Source of the DNA: Streptomyces cinnabarinus
GTDB lineage: Bacteria > Actinomycetota > Actinomycetes > Streptomycetales > Streptomycetaceae
Assembly: GCF_027270315.1 (NCBI RefSeq)
Contig: NZ_CP114413.1
Span: 9,486,001 to 9,550,000 of the forward strand
Reading direction: 5' to 3'
Length of the DNA: 64,000 nucleotides
This document shows, piece by piece, positions 27,056 through 36,659 of this stretch. The notes below the pieces were generated by a model. That model was not told where the DNA came from and searched no databases. It was given only the letters and a program-made list of their open reading frames with translations. The translations under genes were made by a program, and so were the position numbers. Position 1 is the first letter of the stretch; every line of letters starts with the position of its first letter.

Positions 27056-27090
27056 CCGTCCCGGGAGCGCCCCATGGCCATCCGGAAGCC

Positions 27091-29055
27091 TTGGGCATCA
27101 ACGCGTACAACGGCGCGGTGGCCGCGCTGCACATCGACCGCGTCGAACAACATGTGAGGCTTGAGGACCCGCTGACCTTGGTCCTCAACCGGCTGCGGCA
27201 AACCGTCCGTGCCCATGAGAGCGCGGAGTGCTTCCGTCTGCTCGGCGAGGACGTCGCCCGGATCGACCTCGCCTACACGCTGCGCCCGGAAGCGAACAGG
27301 GAAGCGAAAGGGGCCGCGCTGCACGGTCGGCTCACGGCCAGTGGCGAGGGCATCCATGACGTGGCCGCGTACTACCGCGCCATCACCCCCCGTCGGCTGG
27401 TGGTTACCGGTGCTCCCGGCGCGGGCAAGACCGTGTTGGCGCTGGACCTGATCGTCGCGCTCACCGGCCCCGACTCGGTGGGGCAGCCGGTCCCCGTCCG
27501 GCTGTCGACGGCGGCCTGGGATACCAGCGTGCCGCTCGACGCCCACCTGACGGAGCATCTGATCGTGACCTACCGCGTGGCCAAGGATGATGCCGAGCGG
27601 CTGGTGACCAGTCGGCTCGTGCTGCCCGTACTGGACGGCCTGGACGAGATGGACGAGACGCTGCCCAACGGAGAGGCCGATCCCCGCGCCCCGCGGGCGA
27701 CGGCCGTCCTCAACGCGCTCAACAGCTACCTTGACGGCACCGACCTCGCGGCTGTGATCCTCACTTGCCGCACCCGGCACTTGGACGCGCTGGTAGAAAA
27801 TCTCGGCGCGCAGCCGCGACGGCAACTGCTGCGCGCCGCCCGTATCGAGATTGTTCCGGTCGACGCCCCCGACGCGGTCTCCTATCTGCGCGGCCGGACC
27901 ACGGAGCCGGCCCGCTGGGAGCTGCTGCTGCGCGCCCTGGAAGACGCCCCGGACGGCACCCTGGCACGATCCCTCTCCACTCCCTGGCGGCTCTGCCTGA
28001 TTGCGACGGTCTTCCGCGACACCGGTGACCCTTGCGAACTGCTGCGCCACGCGAAGCCGGACGAGCTGGACCAGTTCCTGCTGGCCAGGTACCTGCCCAG
28101 GGTCGTCGCCCAGCACAATGCGGCGGGGGGCCACCGGCGCTACCCACCCGACCGGGTGCATCGGTGGCTGCATCAGATTGCGTCCTATCTGGAGCATCCG
28201 AGGCCGGAGCAGGTCGTGCACCCGGACGAGCACAGCCGTACGGACATCGACCCCTACCGGTTGTGGCCGCTGGCCAATTGGTCACTGGTCGCGGAGATCG
28301 ACTGCAGGGTCCCGTACTACGTCGGTCTCTACGGCCTGTTATGTCTGTCGGGGCTGGTCGCCCTGGCCGGCGTCCCGTCCGACTGGGTGCTCGGCGGGCC
28401 CGCGATCGTACTGTTCTTCCTGAACTTCGGGCTGGGACGGTCGCACTTCAGCTCGACCACGGGCCGCCTCGTCTGGGCCGGCTGGGCGCAAATCGACTGT
28501 CCGCGCGAGCAGCGCAGACGGCGCGGTGCCGTCGCCGTCGCCGTCCTCGGCGGTGTCGGCGGCGGGTTCTGCTTCGCGATGGACGGGCCGCTGCCGCAAA
28601 GCCTGCTGACCGGTGCTGCCGTGGCCTTGTTCACGACTCTGTACCTGCTATTGGTGAGCATCGCGTTGCAGAAGGACCCGTCCCCTGCGGTACGACCGCG
28701 CCGCTTGATGCGCGGAGACATCCGGTACCGCCTGCTGCTGGGGTTGGCGAACGGCGGCATGATCGGCTCCCTCGCGGCGGGGTTCAGCGGGGTGAAGGCC
28801 GGCGTCAGTGTGGGCCTGGTGTGCGGGCTCGGCATGTGCGGACTGCTCAGCGGCACCGCCGTCCGGCGCTACGTGGTCTTCGTCAGCATCGCGCGGTGCG
28901 GCGGGAAGCTCCCACTGCGCCTGGGAGCCTTCCTGGACTGGGCACTCGACGCGGGCCTGCTACGACTCTCGGGCTCCGTGTACCAGTTCCGGCACCGCGA
29001 GCTCCAACACTGGCTCGCGGCCCATCCTCCTCAGCGCCCGTCACGGTCCCGCTGA
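27091..29055 (+). CDS. NACHT-domain NTPase with C-terminal membrane segments
   Basis: About 654 residues from TTG 27091, the only plausible start in frame after the upstream gene (GGAAG precedes). N-terminal ~95 residues are a helical leader. The NACHT core has Walker A GAPGAGKTVLAL (~residue 110) and Walker B/NACHT box LPVLDGLDEMDE (~residue 178), then a sensor-like TCRTRH. From ~residue 405 there are about six membrane helices (for example YGLLCLSGLVALAGV; AVALFTTLYLLLVSI; VGLVCGLGMCGLL), and the end VYQFRHRELQHWLA is typical of actinomycete NACHT-TM proteins. STAND NTPases of this kind act as ligand-gated switches, several in anti-phage defence; here that role is inference. Confidence 0.85.
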   Translation: MGINAYNGAVAALHIDRVEQHVRLEDPLTLVLNRLRQTVRAHESAECFRLLGEDVARIDLAYTLRPEANREAKGAALHGRLTASGEGIHDVAAYYRAITPRRLVVTGAPGAGKTVLALDLIVALTGPDSVGQPVPVRLSTAAWDTSVPLDAHLTEHLIVTYRVAKDDAERLVTSRLVLPVLDGLDEMDETLPNGEADPRAPRATAVLNALNSYLDGTDLAAVILTCRTRHLDALVENLGAQPRRQLLRAARIEIVPVDAPDAVSYLRGRTTEPARWELLLRALEDAPDGTLARSLSTPWRLCLIATVFRDTGDPCELLRHAKPDELDQFLLARYLPRVVAQHNAAGGHRRYPPDRVHRWLHQIASYLEHPRPEQVVHPDEHSRTDIDPYRLWPLANWSLVAEIDCRVPYYVGLYGLLCLSGLVALAGVPSDWVLGGPAIVLFFLNFGLGRSHFSSTTGRLVWAGWAQIDCPREQRRRRGAVAVAVLGGVGGGFCFAMDGPLPQSLLTGAAVALFTTLYLLLVSIALQKDPSPAVRPRRLMRGDIRYRLLLGLANGGMIGSLAAGFSGVKAGVSVGLVCGLGMCGLLSGTAVRRYVVFVSIARCGGKLPLRLGAFLDWALDAGLLRLSGSVYQFRHRELQHWLAAHPPQRPSRSR

Positions 29056-29221
29056 CGTCGGACGACCAGGAGATGGTGGCTGTGCCGCTGAGGCGTTCCG
29101 GCCATCACGTCGGTTGTCGACAGATGGATCACAGGAGGCCAGGCGGGCGGCGCTGGGCGAGCTCGTAACTCCAGCGGTGCGCTGATGTGGGCCTCTCCTG
29201 CTCGTCGTGGAGCGCAGGGCT

Positions 29222-31684
29222 TTATGTTTTTACTGCGTACAGATTGCCGTCGTCACTGCGGAAGTACACCACGCCATCGGCCACGACCGGAGAGGATTCT
29301 ATGGTGCCGTCGGTCCGGAATTTCCAGCGTTGTTTTCCTGTGCTGGCGTCGACGGCGTACAAGTGCTTATCGTCGCTGCCGACATACACCACACCATTAC
29401 CCACGGCCGGCGATGAGCCCACCATGCCATCGGTCCGGAATTTCCAGCGTTGCTTGCCCGTGCTGGCGTCCAGGGCGTACAAGTTCTTGTCGTTGCTGCC
29501 GACATAGACCGCACCATCGGCTGCTACCGGCGACGAAGGGAAAAGATACTGGGGGACTGGGAACCTCCATCGTTCCTGTCCTGTGTCGGTGTCCACGGCA
29601 TGCAATTCGTCCTCCGTGCTGCCGACATACACCATGCCATAAGCCCTGAAAGGCGATGATTCCACCCAGCCGTCAGTCGGGAACTTCCAGCGCAGCTCGC
29701 CTGTGTCGGCGTCCAGGGCGTACAAGTTCTTGTCCCTGCTGCCGACGTACACCAGGCCATCGGCTACGACCGGCGACGAGAATATGCCACCGTCGGTCGG
29801 GAACTTCCAGCGTAGCTCGCCTGTATCGGCGTCCACGGCATACAGGTTGCTGTCGTAGTTGCCGATGTAGACCACGCCGTCGACCACGCAGGGCGACGAA
29901 TCCATGTCCCGACTGGTCAGGAACTTCCAGCGTTGCTTGCCGGTGGAGGCGTCCACCGCGTACAGGTTGTAATCCCAACTGCCGAAATAGAGCAATCCGT
30001 CAGCCAGGCACGGTGAAGAGGCGCTGCCCGTTTCCGTGACATTTTCCTTGACGCCAGAGTCTCGAGTAACACCGTTGGAGAACTTCCAGCGTTGCTGACC
30101 AGTCCTGGTGTCCACGGCGTAAAGGTTGTTGTCGTAGTTGCCGATGTAGACCATGCCATTGGCGACGACTGGTGAAAAGGAAGACTGGACAACACCGGCG
30201 GGGAACTTCCAGAGCAGCTTGCCGGCATCGCCGCCGGAGCTGTCGTCGAGCAGCGTCCAGGTGGCGAGGCCGAGTGCTGTAGCGGTCGTGCCGGCAAGGC
30301 CGAGCAGGGCCTGTCGGCGGGAGATGCCGGATCGGTGAACGGGCCTGGTGAAGGGCTGGGCTGTGGCCTCGTCATCACCCGGCCCGCCAGGCTTGAAGCG
30401 CTGGGAGTGTGCTGTCCTCGCTGCTCCGCCCAAGGGGCCCTCCTCAGAGGGCGGGGGGCCGGTCTGAGGGCTGGGGGAGTGCCGGTGCGGCGGATGCTGC
30501 GTGGAGTGCGCCGGCTGTTGGGCTGGGGTGGATCCGCCGGGGCGGGTGACGCTCGGGGCGGTGGGGGGACGCTGTGCGGTTTGGGCGTGGGCCTGGTGCA
30601 CAGCGGATTCTGGTGCCGTGCCAGTGGACGCGGGTTGTGCGGGGTGAGGCGGCTCGGCGGGCGGCAGAGAGGATGGCCCTGATGGTGCGGGAGACGGGCC
30701 AGTGGTGTCGGGCTGGGCTGCTGTCGGCGGCGTCTGTCGCGCCGGGGGTGGCGTGTGGGGCAGAGGTATGGAGGCGTGTTCGCGGACGAGTCGGGCGATG
30801 TGGCCGGGCATCCAGTCGCGCCCGGTGAGTTGGGCCAGGGCGGCGGTTGGTTCCCGGCCTGCGCCGCCCGCCGTGGTCAGCTCACCAAGCAGGGCGGTCA
30901 CGGTAGGGCGCTGCCCGGGCTGCTTGGCCAGGCAGGCTGCCACCACCTGGCGCAGTTCGGGCGGTAGGGGAGCCAGGTTGGGCGGTTCGTGGACGGCACG
31001 GTAGTACAGGGCATGCGCGGCACCGATACCGAACGGGCCGGTGCCGGTGGCGGTATAGGCCAGTACCGCGCCGAGGGCGAAGACGTCGCTCGCCGGCCCG
31101 ACGAGCTGGCCGGTGAGCTGTTCGGGGGACATGAAGCCTGGAGTGCCGATCGTCATGCCGGTCTGGGTCAGCGCGCTGGCCTCGTCAGCGAGGGAGATGC
31201 CGAAGTCGATCACCTTCGGACCGTCGGCGGCGAGCAGGATGTTGGAGGGTTTCAGGTCGCGGTGGACGACCCCGGCGGCATGGATGGCCTCCAACGCTTC
31301 GGCCAGTCCGGCGCCGAGCGCCAGCACCGGCCGGGCGGGCCAGGGGCCGTAGTAGGCGATTGCTTCGCCCAGCGATAAGCCGGGGACGTAGACGGTGGCC
31401 AGCCAGGCCGGGGAGCCGGTCGGGTCGGCGTCGACCACGCCAGCGGTGAAGGCCCCGTTGACCCGCCGGGCGGCACTCACCTCGCGGGCGAAGCGGCGGC
31501 GGAAGTCGCCGTCCCGGGCCAGGTCGGGGCGGACCACCTTTACCGCGAACGCATACCCGCCAGGCGAGCGCGCCAAGTAGACCTGGCCCATTCCGCCGAC
31601 GCCGAGCCGGGCCACGATCCGGTAGCGCCCGACCTGCCGAGGGTCCTCCGGCTCCAAAGACTCCGAACACTGCCACCACCCCAC
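29222..31684 (-). CDS. membrane Ser/Thr protein kinase with PQQ-type beta-propeller
   Basis: About 820 residues. GTG 31684 is preferred (AGGGGG just upstream); ATG 31738 is also in frame and adds 18 residues. Kinase domain at residues ~18-280: GVGGMGQVYLA glycine loop, AFAVKVV lysine, HRDLKPSNILL catalytic loop, DFGIS, and MSPEQL. A Pro/Thr-rich linker (~300-440) leads to one membrane helix (ALLGLAGTTATALGLATWTL, ~465) and an extracytoplasmic propeller of about eight repeats of the type LYAVDADTGELRWKF. Propellers on PknB-type kinases are thought to sense ligands outside the cell. Adjacent to the NACHT locus but on the opposite strand. Confidence 0.93.
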   Translation of the reverse strand: MGWWQCSESLEPEDPRQVGRYRIVARLGVGGMGQVYLARSPGGYAFAVKVVRPDLARDGDFRRRFAREVSAARRVNGAFTAGVVDADPTGSPAWLATVYVPGLSLGEAIAYYGPWPARPVLALGAGLAEALEAIHAAGVVHRDLKPSNILLAADGPKVIDFGISLADEASALTQTGMTIGTPGFMSPEQLTGQLVGPASDVFALGAVLAYTATGTGPFGIGAAHALYYRAVHEPPNLAPLPPELRQVVAACLAKQPGQRPTVTALLGELTTAGGAGREPTAALAQLTGRDWMPGHIARLVREHASIPLPHTPPPARQTPPTAAQPDTTGPSPAPSGPSSLPPAEPPHPAQPASTGTAPESAVHQAHAQTAQRPPTAPSVTRPGGSTPAQQPAHSTQHPPHRHSPSPQTGPPPSEEGPLGGAARTAHSQRFKPGGPGDDEATAQPFTRPVHRSGISRRQALLGLAGTTATALGLATWTLLDDSSGGDAGKLLWKFPAGVVQSSFSPVVANGMVYIGNYDNNLYAVDTRTGQQRWKFSNGVTRDSGVKENVTETGSASSPCLADGLLYFGSWDYNLYAVDASTGKQRWKFLTSRDMDSSPCVVDGVVYIGNYDSNLYAVDADTGELRWKFPTDGGIFSSPVVADGLVYVGSRDKNLYALDADTGELRWKFPTDGWVESSPFRAYGMVYVGSTEDELHAVDTDTGQERWRFPVPQYLFPSSPVAADGAVYVGSNDKNLYALDASTGKQRWKFRTDGMVGSSPAVGNGVVYVGSDDKHLYAVDASTGKQRWKFRTDGTIESSPVVADGVVYFRSDDGNLYAVKT

Positions 31685-31814
31685 GCCCCCTACCCTGGCT
31701 CGGTGGTCCCCCAAGGGCCTGCCTTCGAGCCGCATCATTTCGGATATTGCCCTTTGGATGTGGCTTTTGACTCATACAAGGTTTTCGTATGTGTTGGCAC
31801 CTGCTCGACGGATG

Positions 31815-31962
31815 CCATGCGGGAGTCCGGGCACCGGCCCGGGCGAGCTGTCGACACCGCCTCCTCCACCACCAGGACGTCGGAGGAGTCACTCACCCGT
31901 TCCACCCGCACATCGATCCCGGGAAACAGCACATCCTCGACCCGTCTTGCTCGCCACGGCAG
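31815..31962 (-). pseudogene. ISL3-family transposase, N-terminal fragment
   Basis: VEDVLFPGIDVRVERVSDSS and VLVVEEAVSTARPGRCPD are the N terminus and first half of the zinc ribbon of actinomycete ISL3 transposases; sequence then diverges. Its C-terminal counterpart is not nearby; a different ISL3 remnant is at 45144-45500. Confidence 0.55.
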
Positions 31963-32391
31963 GAAGCACCTTGGTGCGGCGTTCAACGGAGTGGGCGGTT
32001 GCAGCGAGCGTCGCGCGTGTTGTCGGCTGGAGTTGCCCGCTCGTGGAGTGTGCGGGCCGAGTCAGCCGTTGCAGGCTTGAGCAGTCTTTCGGTTGGTCAG
32101 TGGCGTCAGCCAGCCGTCGGGGCATGGGTCCCGTGCCGCTGGCTGGTCGGACGCGGGCGGCAGCGGGGCTCGCCTTCGTTGGCAAGGACTCGCCCTTGTC
32201 GGCAATCGCGGCAATCGCGGTCGTAGTCAGTACTTGGTCGGGTACATGCCTGGTCATGGCGGCCTGAGCTGGGGGTGCCTTTAGGACCTGCGGCATGGCA
32301 ACGCGACTTGTGCAGATCAACATGAGCTGTACTGAGATTTGTGGAGTCCTTGATGCCAGGGTTACGGTCCTGGCGAAGGAGAACCACATCA

Positions 32392-32597
32392 GTGCCAGCA
32401 CCACGGAAGTATCCCGACGAGCTGCGTGAGCGCGATCCGCGAGGTCCGCACCACCGGCCGGCCCGTCGCGCATGTCGCGAAGGACCTCGGCATCCACAAG
32501 GAAGCCCTGCGGCAATGGGTCCGCCAGGCCGAAGCCGACCACGGCGAGCGCGATGACCGGCTGACCACCGCCGAACGCGACGAGCTCAGGGTGCCCC
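32392..32597 (+). pseudogene. IS3-family OrfA fragment
   Basis: GTG 32392 follows AAGGAG and encodes VPAPRKYPDELRER; after a small deletion the next frame continues AIREVRTTGRPVAHVAKDLG and KEALRQWVRQAEAD, the HTH of IS3 OrfA. It is cut at 32597 where an IS630 fragment begins in the opposite orientation. The region 31963-32391 shows no gene. Confidence 0.7.
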
Positions 32598-32667
32598 GGC
32601 GCACGATCTGCTGCAGCTTCTGCCCCTCCTGGTCGGTCAGTCTGCGTACACGGACAGGCTCAGCCAC
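32598..32667 (-). pseudogene. IS630-family transposase, N-terminal fragment
   Basis: GTG 32667 starts VAEPVRVRRLTDQEGQKLQQ followed by IVRRGT, matching the beginning of IS630-type transposases of actinomycetes. Everything after the first ~23 codons is replaced by the IS3 fragment. Confidence 0.55.
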
Positions 32668-32960
32668 CGCGCCTCCGGCGGTCGAATGGACGCCACCGCA
32701 CATCCAACCGTCGCGACCACCAGCCCGGCGAATCTACGCAATCAGAGCACTATTTAGTTCGGCGCGGAGGGTCTTTCGTCAGGAGACAGGCTGTAGCCGG
32801 GCTGCGGGGTGGTGCCTGCCCTGGCCGGGGTGTTCGGGGGGCGTTGGAGTGGCGGGCGGACGGTGTGGTGGCGTGGCTACCGCGCCGGCGCGCGGCGTTT
32901 TCTAGGGTTGGTGGGGGTACGGCACGGGGCCGGCCGTCGGAGCACACAGGCGGGTGAGTC

Positions 32961-33905
32961 ATGGAACGGATGACGGCCGGGTCGGCGATGGGCGGGCGCG
33001 GGCCGGCCCGGGGGTGGTCTTGGCGGCTGGCCGCCGCGCTGGGGCTGGTTCTGCTGTGCGCGCTGCCCGCTGGGGCGAGGGACGCCGTGCGGGCCGGTGA
33101 GGCCCGCACGCCCGTCGGCCCGGCTCCGTATGTGTCCGACTATGGCGGCAACCGGGTGGTGACCCTGTCCGCGTACAGCGGTGAGCAGGTAGCCGTCCCC
33201 TTCGACGGTCTGGTGCGTCCGACCGGTATGGCCTGGGACGCCTCGGGCCGGCTCTACGTCTCTGATACCGGCAACAACCGGGTCGTGGTCCTGTCTCCGG
33301 ACGGTGGGGAGCAGTCGGTCGTTCCGGCGGGCGATCTGTCGCGTCCGCTGGGGCTCGCGGTCGATCCGGCCGGGAACCTGTACATCGCCGACAGTTTCAA
33401 CGACCGGATCGTGAGGGTGGCCGCCGATGGCGGGGGGCGGAGGGTGCTGGCCACGGAGGGACTGCTGCATCCCTGGGGGCTGGCCTGGTCACCCGATGGG
33501 CATCTGTACGTCTCGGACTTCGTAAACGACCGGGTCGTCAGGGTCGCGGTGGACGGCGGTGGCCAGCAGACCGTGCCCACGAGGGGCCTCTCCCAGCCGA
33601 CCGGGCTGGCACTCGGCGCCGGCGGCGAGCTGTACGTCGCCGACAGTGGCAACAACCGCGTGGTGAAGGTCGCCCTGGGAAGTGGCCGGCAGAGCACCGT
33701 TGCCGTCACCGGACTGAACTCCCCGCTCGGACTCGCCCTCGACGGCAACGGCCACCTGTACGTGGCCGACGGGTTCAACAACCGCGTGGTGCGCGTCCGC
33801 GAGGCGGGAGGGGGTCAGGTGACGCTCGGCTTCACGGGCCTGAGCACACCGACCGGTCTGGCCTTCCCCCCTGCCCCGGACAGCCCGGGGTACGGGCAGG
33901 ACTGA
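32961..33905 (+). CDS. secreted NHL-repeat beta-propeller protein
   Basis: 314 residues from ATG 32961 (in-frame ATGs also at 32970 and 32988). A signal peptide (WRLAAALGLVLLCALPAGAR) precedes about six NHL repeats of ~42 residues, each with a G-[LM]-A...LYVSDTGNNRVV core, for example RPTGMAWDASGRLYVSDTGN and QPTGLALGAGGELYVADSGN. This is the same fold as the sensor of PknD kinases, here as a free extracellular protein. No catalytic residues are visible; a binding role is likely. It is separated from the kinase gene by IS debris. Confidence 0.85.
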   Translation: MERMTAGSAMGGRGPARGWSWRLAAALGLVLLCALPAGARDAVRAGEARTPVGPAPYVSDYGGNRVVTLSAYSGEQVAVPFDGLVRPTGMAWDASGRLYVSDTGNNRVVVLSPDGGEQSVVPAGDLSRPLGLAVDPAGNLYIADSFNDRIVRVAADGGGRRVLATEGLLHPWGLAWSPDGHLYVSDFVNDRVVRVAVDGGGQQTVPTRGLSQPTGLALGAGGELYVADSGNNRVVKVALGSGRQSTVAVTGLNSPLGLALDGNGHLYVADGFNNRVVRVREAGGGQVTLGFTGLSTPTGLAFPPAPDSPGYGQD

Positions 33906-33939
33906 CAGGGCTCGAGCCGACCTGTTTTGCAGCGACATG

Positions 33940-34528
33940 CTGAGCGTCATGGCCGCGCGGGCCGGCGTGCCGGTTCAAGCGCCCGTCCGCGGCGGGACGC
34001 AGGCCGAAGCGCCGGTAGCCGGGAGTGGTCTCGAAGACCGTCACTTTGGAGTCGGTGTAGTAGGTCCGCTCCAGCCAGTTGCCCTCGCCTATGGTGTAGT
34101 TTCGCTCCCCGTCGTCGAACTTGGCCAGCAGTGGCGCTGGCCGTGATGGAGCGTGCGCCGGGGGTCAGCCCTGAGCAGGGTCGCGGAGCCGAAGTCCACC
34201 GGGCCCTCCCCGTAGTGCAGTCGAAGCCACTGGAGAGCCAGGTAGGCGCCCACGGAGGGGCCTGCACCGCGGGCGATGGACCCTTGCTCCGTGTGATTGT
34301 TCACTACGCCGGGCACACGCAGGCACGGGCCCAGGGCGTTCGCGAGCCGCCGGTTCTAACCGTGTGCCCCGGACAGGACCAGTCCGGTAAACGGCTGGGC
34401 CACCCCGCCTGCCACCACCCACATCCTCCATCGCGCCGCGCCGTCAGGTCCGCTTCCAGTTCGGGCGCATTGAGCTCGTTCAGGGTGTGGGTGTATTTCG
34501 CCGCCGCCTGTTGGAGTTCGGCGATCAC
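33940..34528 (-). pseudogene. degraded gene of unknown function
   Basis: Coding-like pieces appear in different minus-strand frames: MIAELQQAAAKYTHTLNELN (from 34528), GAYLALQWLRLHYGEGPVDF (about 34245-34190), GNWLERTYYTDSKVTVFETT and PGYRRFGLRPAADGRL (about 34090-33980). Together they look like one ~200-residue protein broken by at least two frameshifts. No family recognised. Confidence 0.5.
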
Positions 34529-34538
34529 GGGGCCATTG

Positions 34539-35523
34539 TCAGTACGATTTTCCTTGGATGTGGCCCTGTGCGGCTTGGGTGTGTGCGTTGGCCGCTTCGG
34601 GCAGCGGGTAGGTGCTGTCCACGCCGGTCTGGAGCGTGCCCGCGTTGAACAGGCGCCCGATCTCGGCGAGTTGGGGACCGTGGGAGCGCACCTGAATGTT
34701 GGAGACGGTGATGCCCAGACGGGCGGTGTCTTGCGGGTCGTACTCGGCGAAGAACACCGGGAGCATGGTGCCGCCGCGCTTGAGGACGGACAGGAAGCGT
34801 GAGCTGTCCGGGCCGCCGACGGTGTCGATCACCAGGTCCACGCCGCTGACCGCGTCCGCGGCCTGCGTGCGGGTGTAGTCGATGACCTCGTCGGCGCCGA
34901 GTCTGCGCAGGAACTGTTCGTGCCGGCCCGAGGCCACCGCGATGACGTGTGCCCCTTTCCATTTCGCCAGCTGCACCGCGAAGTGGCCCACTCCACCGAC
35001 GGCCCCGTTGACGAGCACGGTCATCCCCTGGCGTGATCGGCACCGGCTGGTGCACCTGGCCGGTGAAAGGAGATGGCACGTCGTGGCCGAGATCAACCAG
35101 GTACTGCCAGGCCGTGAGCACGGCCATCGGCGCCCCGGCCGCCTGCACGTGTTCGATACTGGCCGGCTTGTGCGCCAGGTCCGATGCCGGCGCGGCCACG
35201 TACTCGGCGTACGTCCGGCCGTCGAATCCGGGGAACCGCAGCATGCCGAAGACCTCGTCACCGACGGCGAACCCGCGGACGTCCGGGGCGACCGCCTTCA
35301 CCACGCCCGACATGTCCGTTCCGGGGGTCAGGGGGAACTCCAGCGCCGGCCTCATCTCGGCCGGCATGACCTTCATCCCCTCACGCAGGTACCAGTCCGG
35401 CGGGTTGATGCCCGCCGCGTGCACCCGGACGAGCACCTCGCCCGGGCCGATCTCGGGAACCGGCACCTCGTCGTACTGCAGAACTTCCGGCCCGCCCGCT
35501 TCGTGGAACTGGATCGCCTTCAT
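34539..35523 (-). pseudogene. quinone-oxidoreductase-type NADPH dehydrogenase (MDR family), frameshifted
   Basis: From ATG 35523 the frame gives MKAIQFHEAGGPEVLQYDEV, VRVHAAGINPPDWYLREG and a GroES-like domain to about HQPVPITPG; near 35035 the frame changes and continues GMTVLVNGAVGGVGHFAVQL (Rossmann fold, Gly-rich NADP loop), LGADEVIDYTRTQ and DLVIDTVGG to TGA/TAA near 34539. The two parts together are a full ~325-residue medium-chain reductase without structural zinc. A one- or two-base indel (or a sequencing error) breaks it. It is divergent from a LysR-type gene, its probable regulator. Confidence 0.85.
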
Positions 35524-35645
35524 CGCGCCTGTCGCTTTCTCGGGGAAACGTTGCTCCTTCAGTCAAGGCCCAGGACGGCATGGCCGTCCAAGACCGGTCC
35601 GGCAACCTGATCATTCCGAAACAGCATGACGCGTACCCTGCAAGG

Positions 35646-36521
35646 GTGAACGATCTCGGACAGGACCTGGAACTGCGGCTCGTGCGCTACTTCACCGTGG
35701 TGGCGGCGCACCAGCACTTCGGCCGGGCCGCCGCCGACCTGCACGTAGCCCAGCCGGCGCTGAGCCGCCAGATCCAACGGCTCGAGAAGTATCTCGGCAC
35801 ACGACTCCTGGACCGCACCGCCCAGGGCACCCGGCTCACTCCGGCCGGCCAGACGTTCCTCCCCCGGGCCCAAGACCTGCTGCAGGCCGCCCGCCAGGCT
35901 GAGCTGGCCGTGCGTGAACAAGCCGAGACCGAACGAATCGCCATCGGCTACGTCGAAGACCTGGTGATCACTGCCGCCGTACGGGAACTGCGCCGTCGTT
36001 GTCCGGACGCCGAGATCGCCACCCGGTACCTGAGCTGCCGCGACGTCGGGGCACTGTCCGACAAGCGCGTCGACGCCCTGATCGCGCGGGCCCCGCTGCC
36101 GTTCGCCGCCGACGACGTGTTCACCACCCCGCTGTACGAGGAGCCCCGGATGCTCGCGGTCCCGCGCAGCCATCCCCTGGCCGGCCGCGCGTCGGTGACC
36201 GCGGAAGAACTGGCCGGCGAAGAGGCGGCGCCGTGCGCGTTCGAGACCGCAGACTGGACTTCCTACCGGATCCTCGGAGCCGGCGTGGGGCCGGTCGAGA
36301 GCTACGAGGACAAGCTCGAACTCGTCGCGAGTGGCGAGGCGATCGCCGTACTACCGGTCGGCGATCGGCGTAGCTCACTGCGTCCCGACCTCGTCACCGT
36401 CCCGATCGAGGACGCTCCCCCCAGCCAGGTCGTCCTGGTCAGCCGCAAGGGCGACCCGAATCCGATGATCAGGAATCTGCGGCTGGCTGCCGAGGCCGTC
36501 CTGACCGCACCGGCCCCCTGA
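35646..36521 (+). CDS. LysR-family transcriptional regulator
   Basis: 291 residues from GTG 35646, chosen because LysR proteins start just before ...DLELRLVRYFTVVAAHQHFG; ATG 35580 would add 22 unrelated residues. HTH residues ~5-60: RAAADLHVAQPALSRQIQRL. The C-terminal inducer domain includes RIAIGYVED-like strands (ETERIAIGYVEDLVITAAVR). It lies 122 bases from the divergent oxidoreductase gene, the classic arrangement for LysR control of the neighbour with an effector related to its substrate. Confidence 0.92.
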   Translation: MNDLGQDLELRLVRYFTVVAAHQHFGRAAADLHVAQPALSRQIQRLEKYLGTRLLDRTAQGTRLTPAGQTFLPRAQDLLQAARQAELAVREQAETERIAIGYVEDLVITAAVRELRRRCPDAEIATRYLSCRDVGALSDKRVDALIARAPLPFAADDVFTTPLYEEPRMLAVPRSHPLAGRASVTAEELAGEEAAPCAFETADWTSYRILGAGVGPVESYEDKLELVASGEAIAVLPVGDRRSSLRPDLVTVPIEDAPPSQVVLVSRKGDPNPMIRNLRLAAEAVLTAPAP

Positions 36522-36659
36522 GTGGGACCAGCCGACCCGCTGGGCGCTGAACGGCACCCAAGCGGGGCTCACGCGCGCCATGTTCGTCGCGCATCTGCCG
36601 GTATCGCTCGGGGTTGTGCTGGCTCAGCGTCCGGCCCTGTGAAGCGGCGAACAAACACG

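Noticed and set aside
29222..30100. Tandem DNA repeats suspected as a CRISPR-like or satellite array
   Set aside because: They are the coding sequence of PQQ blades in the kinase; unit length and divergence match protein repeats, with no spacers.
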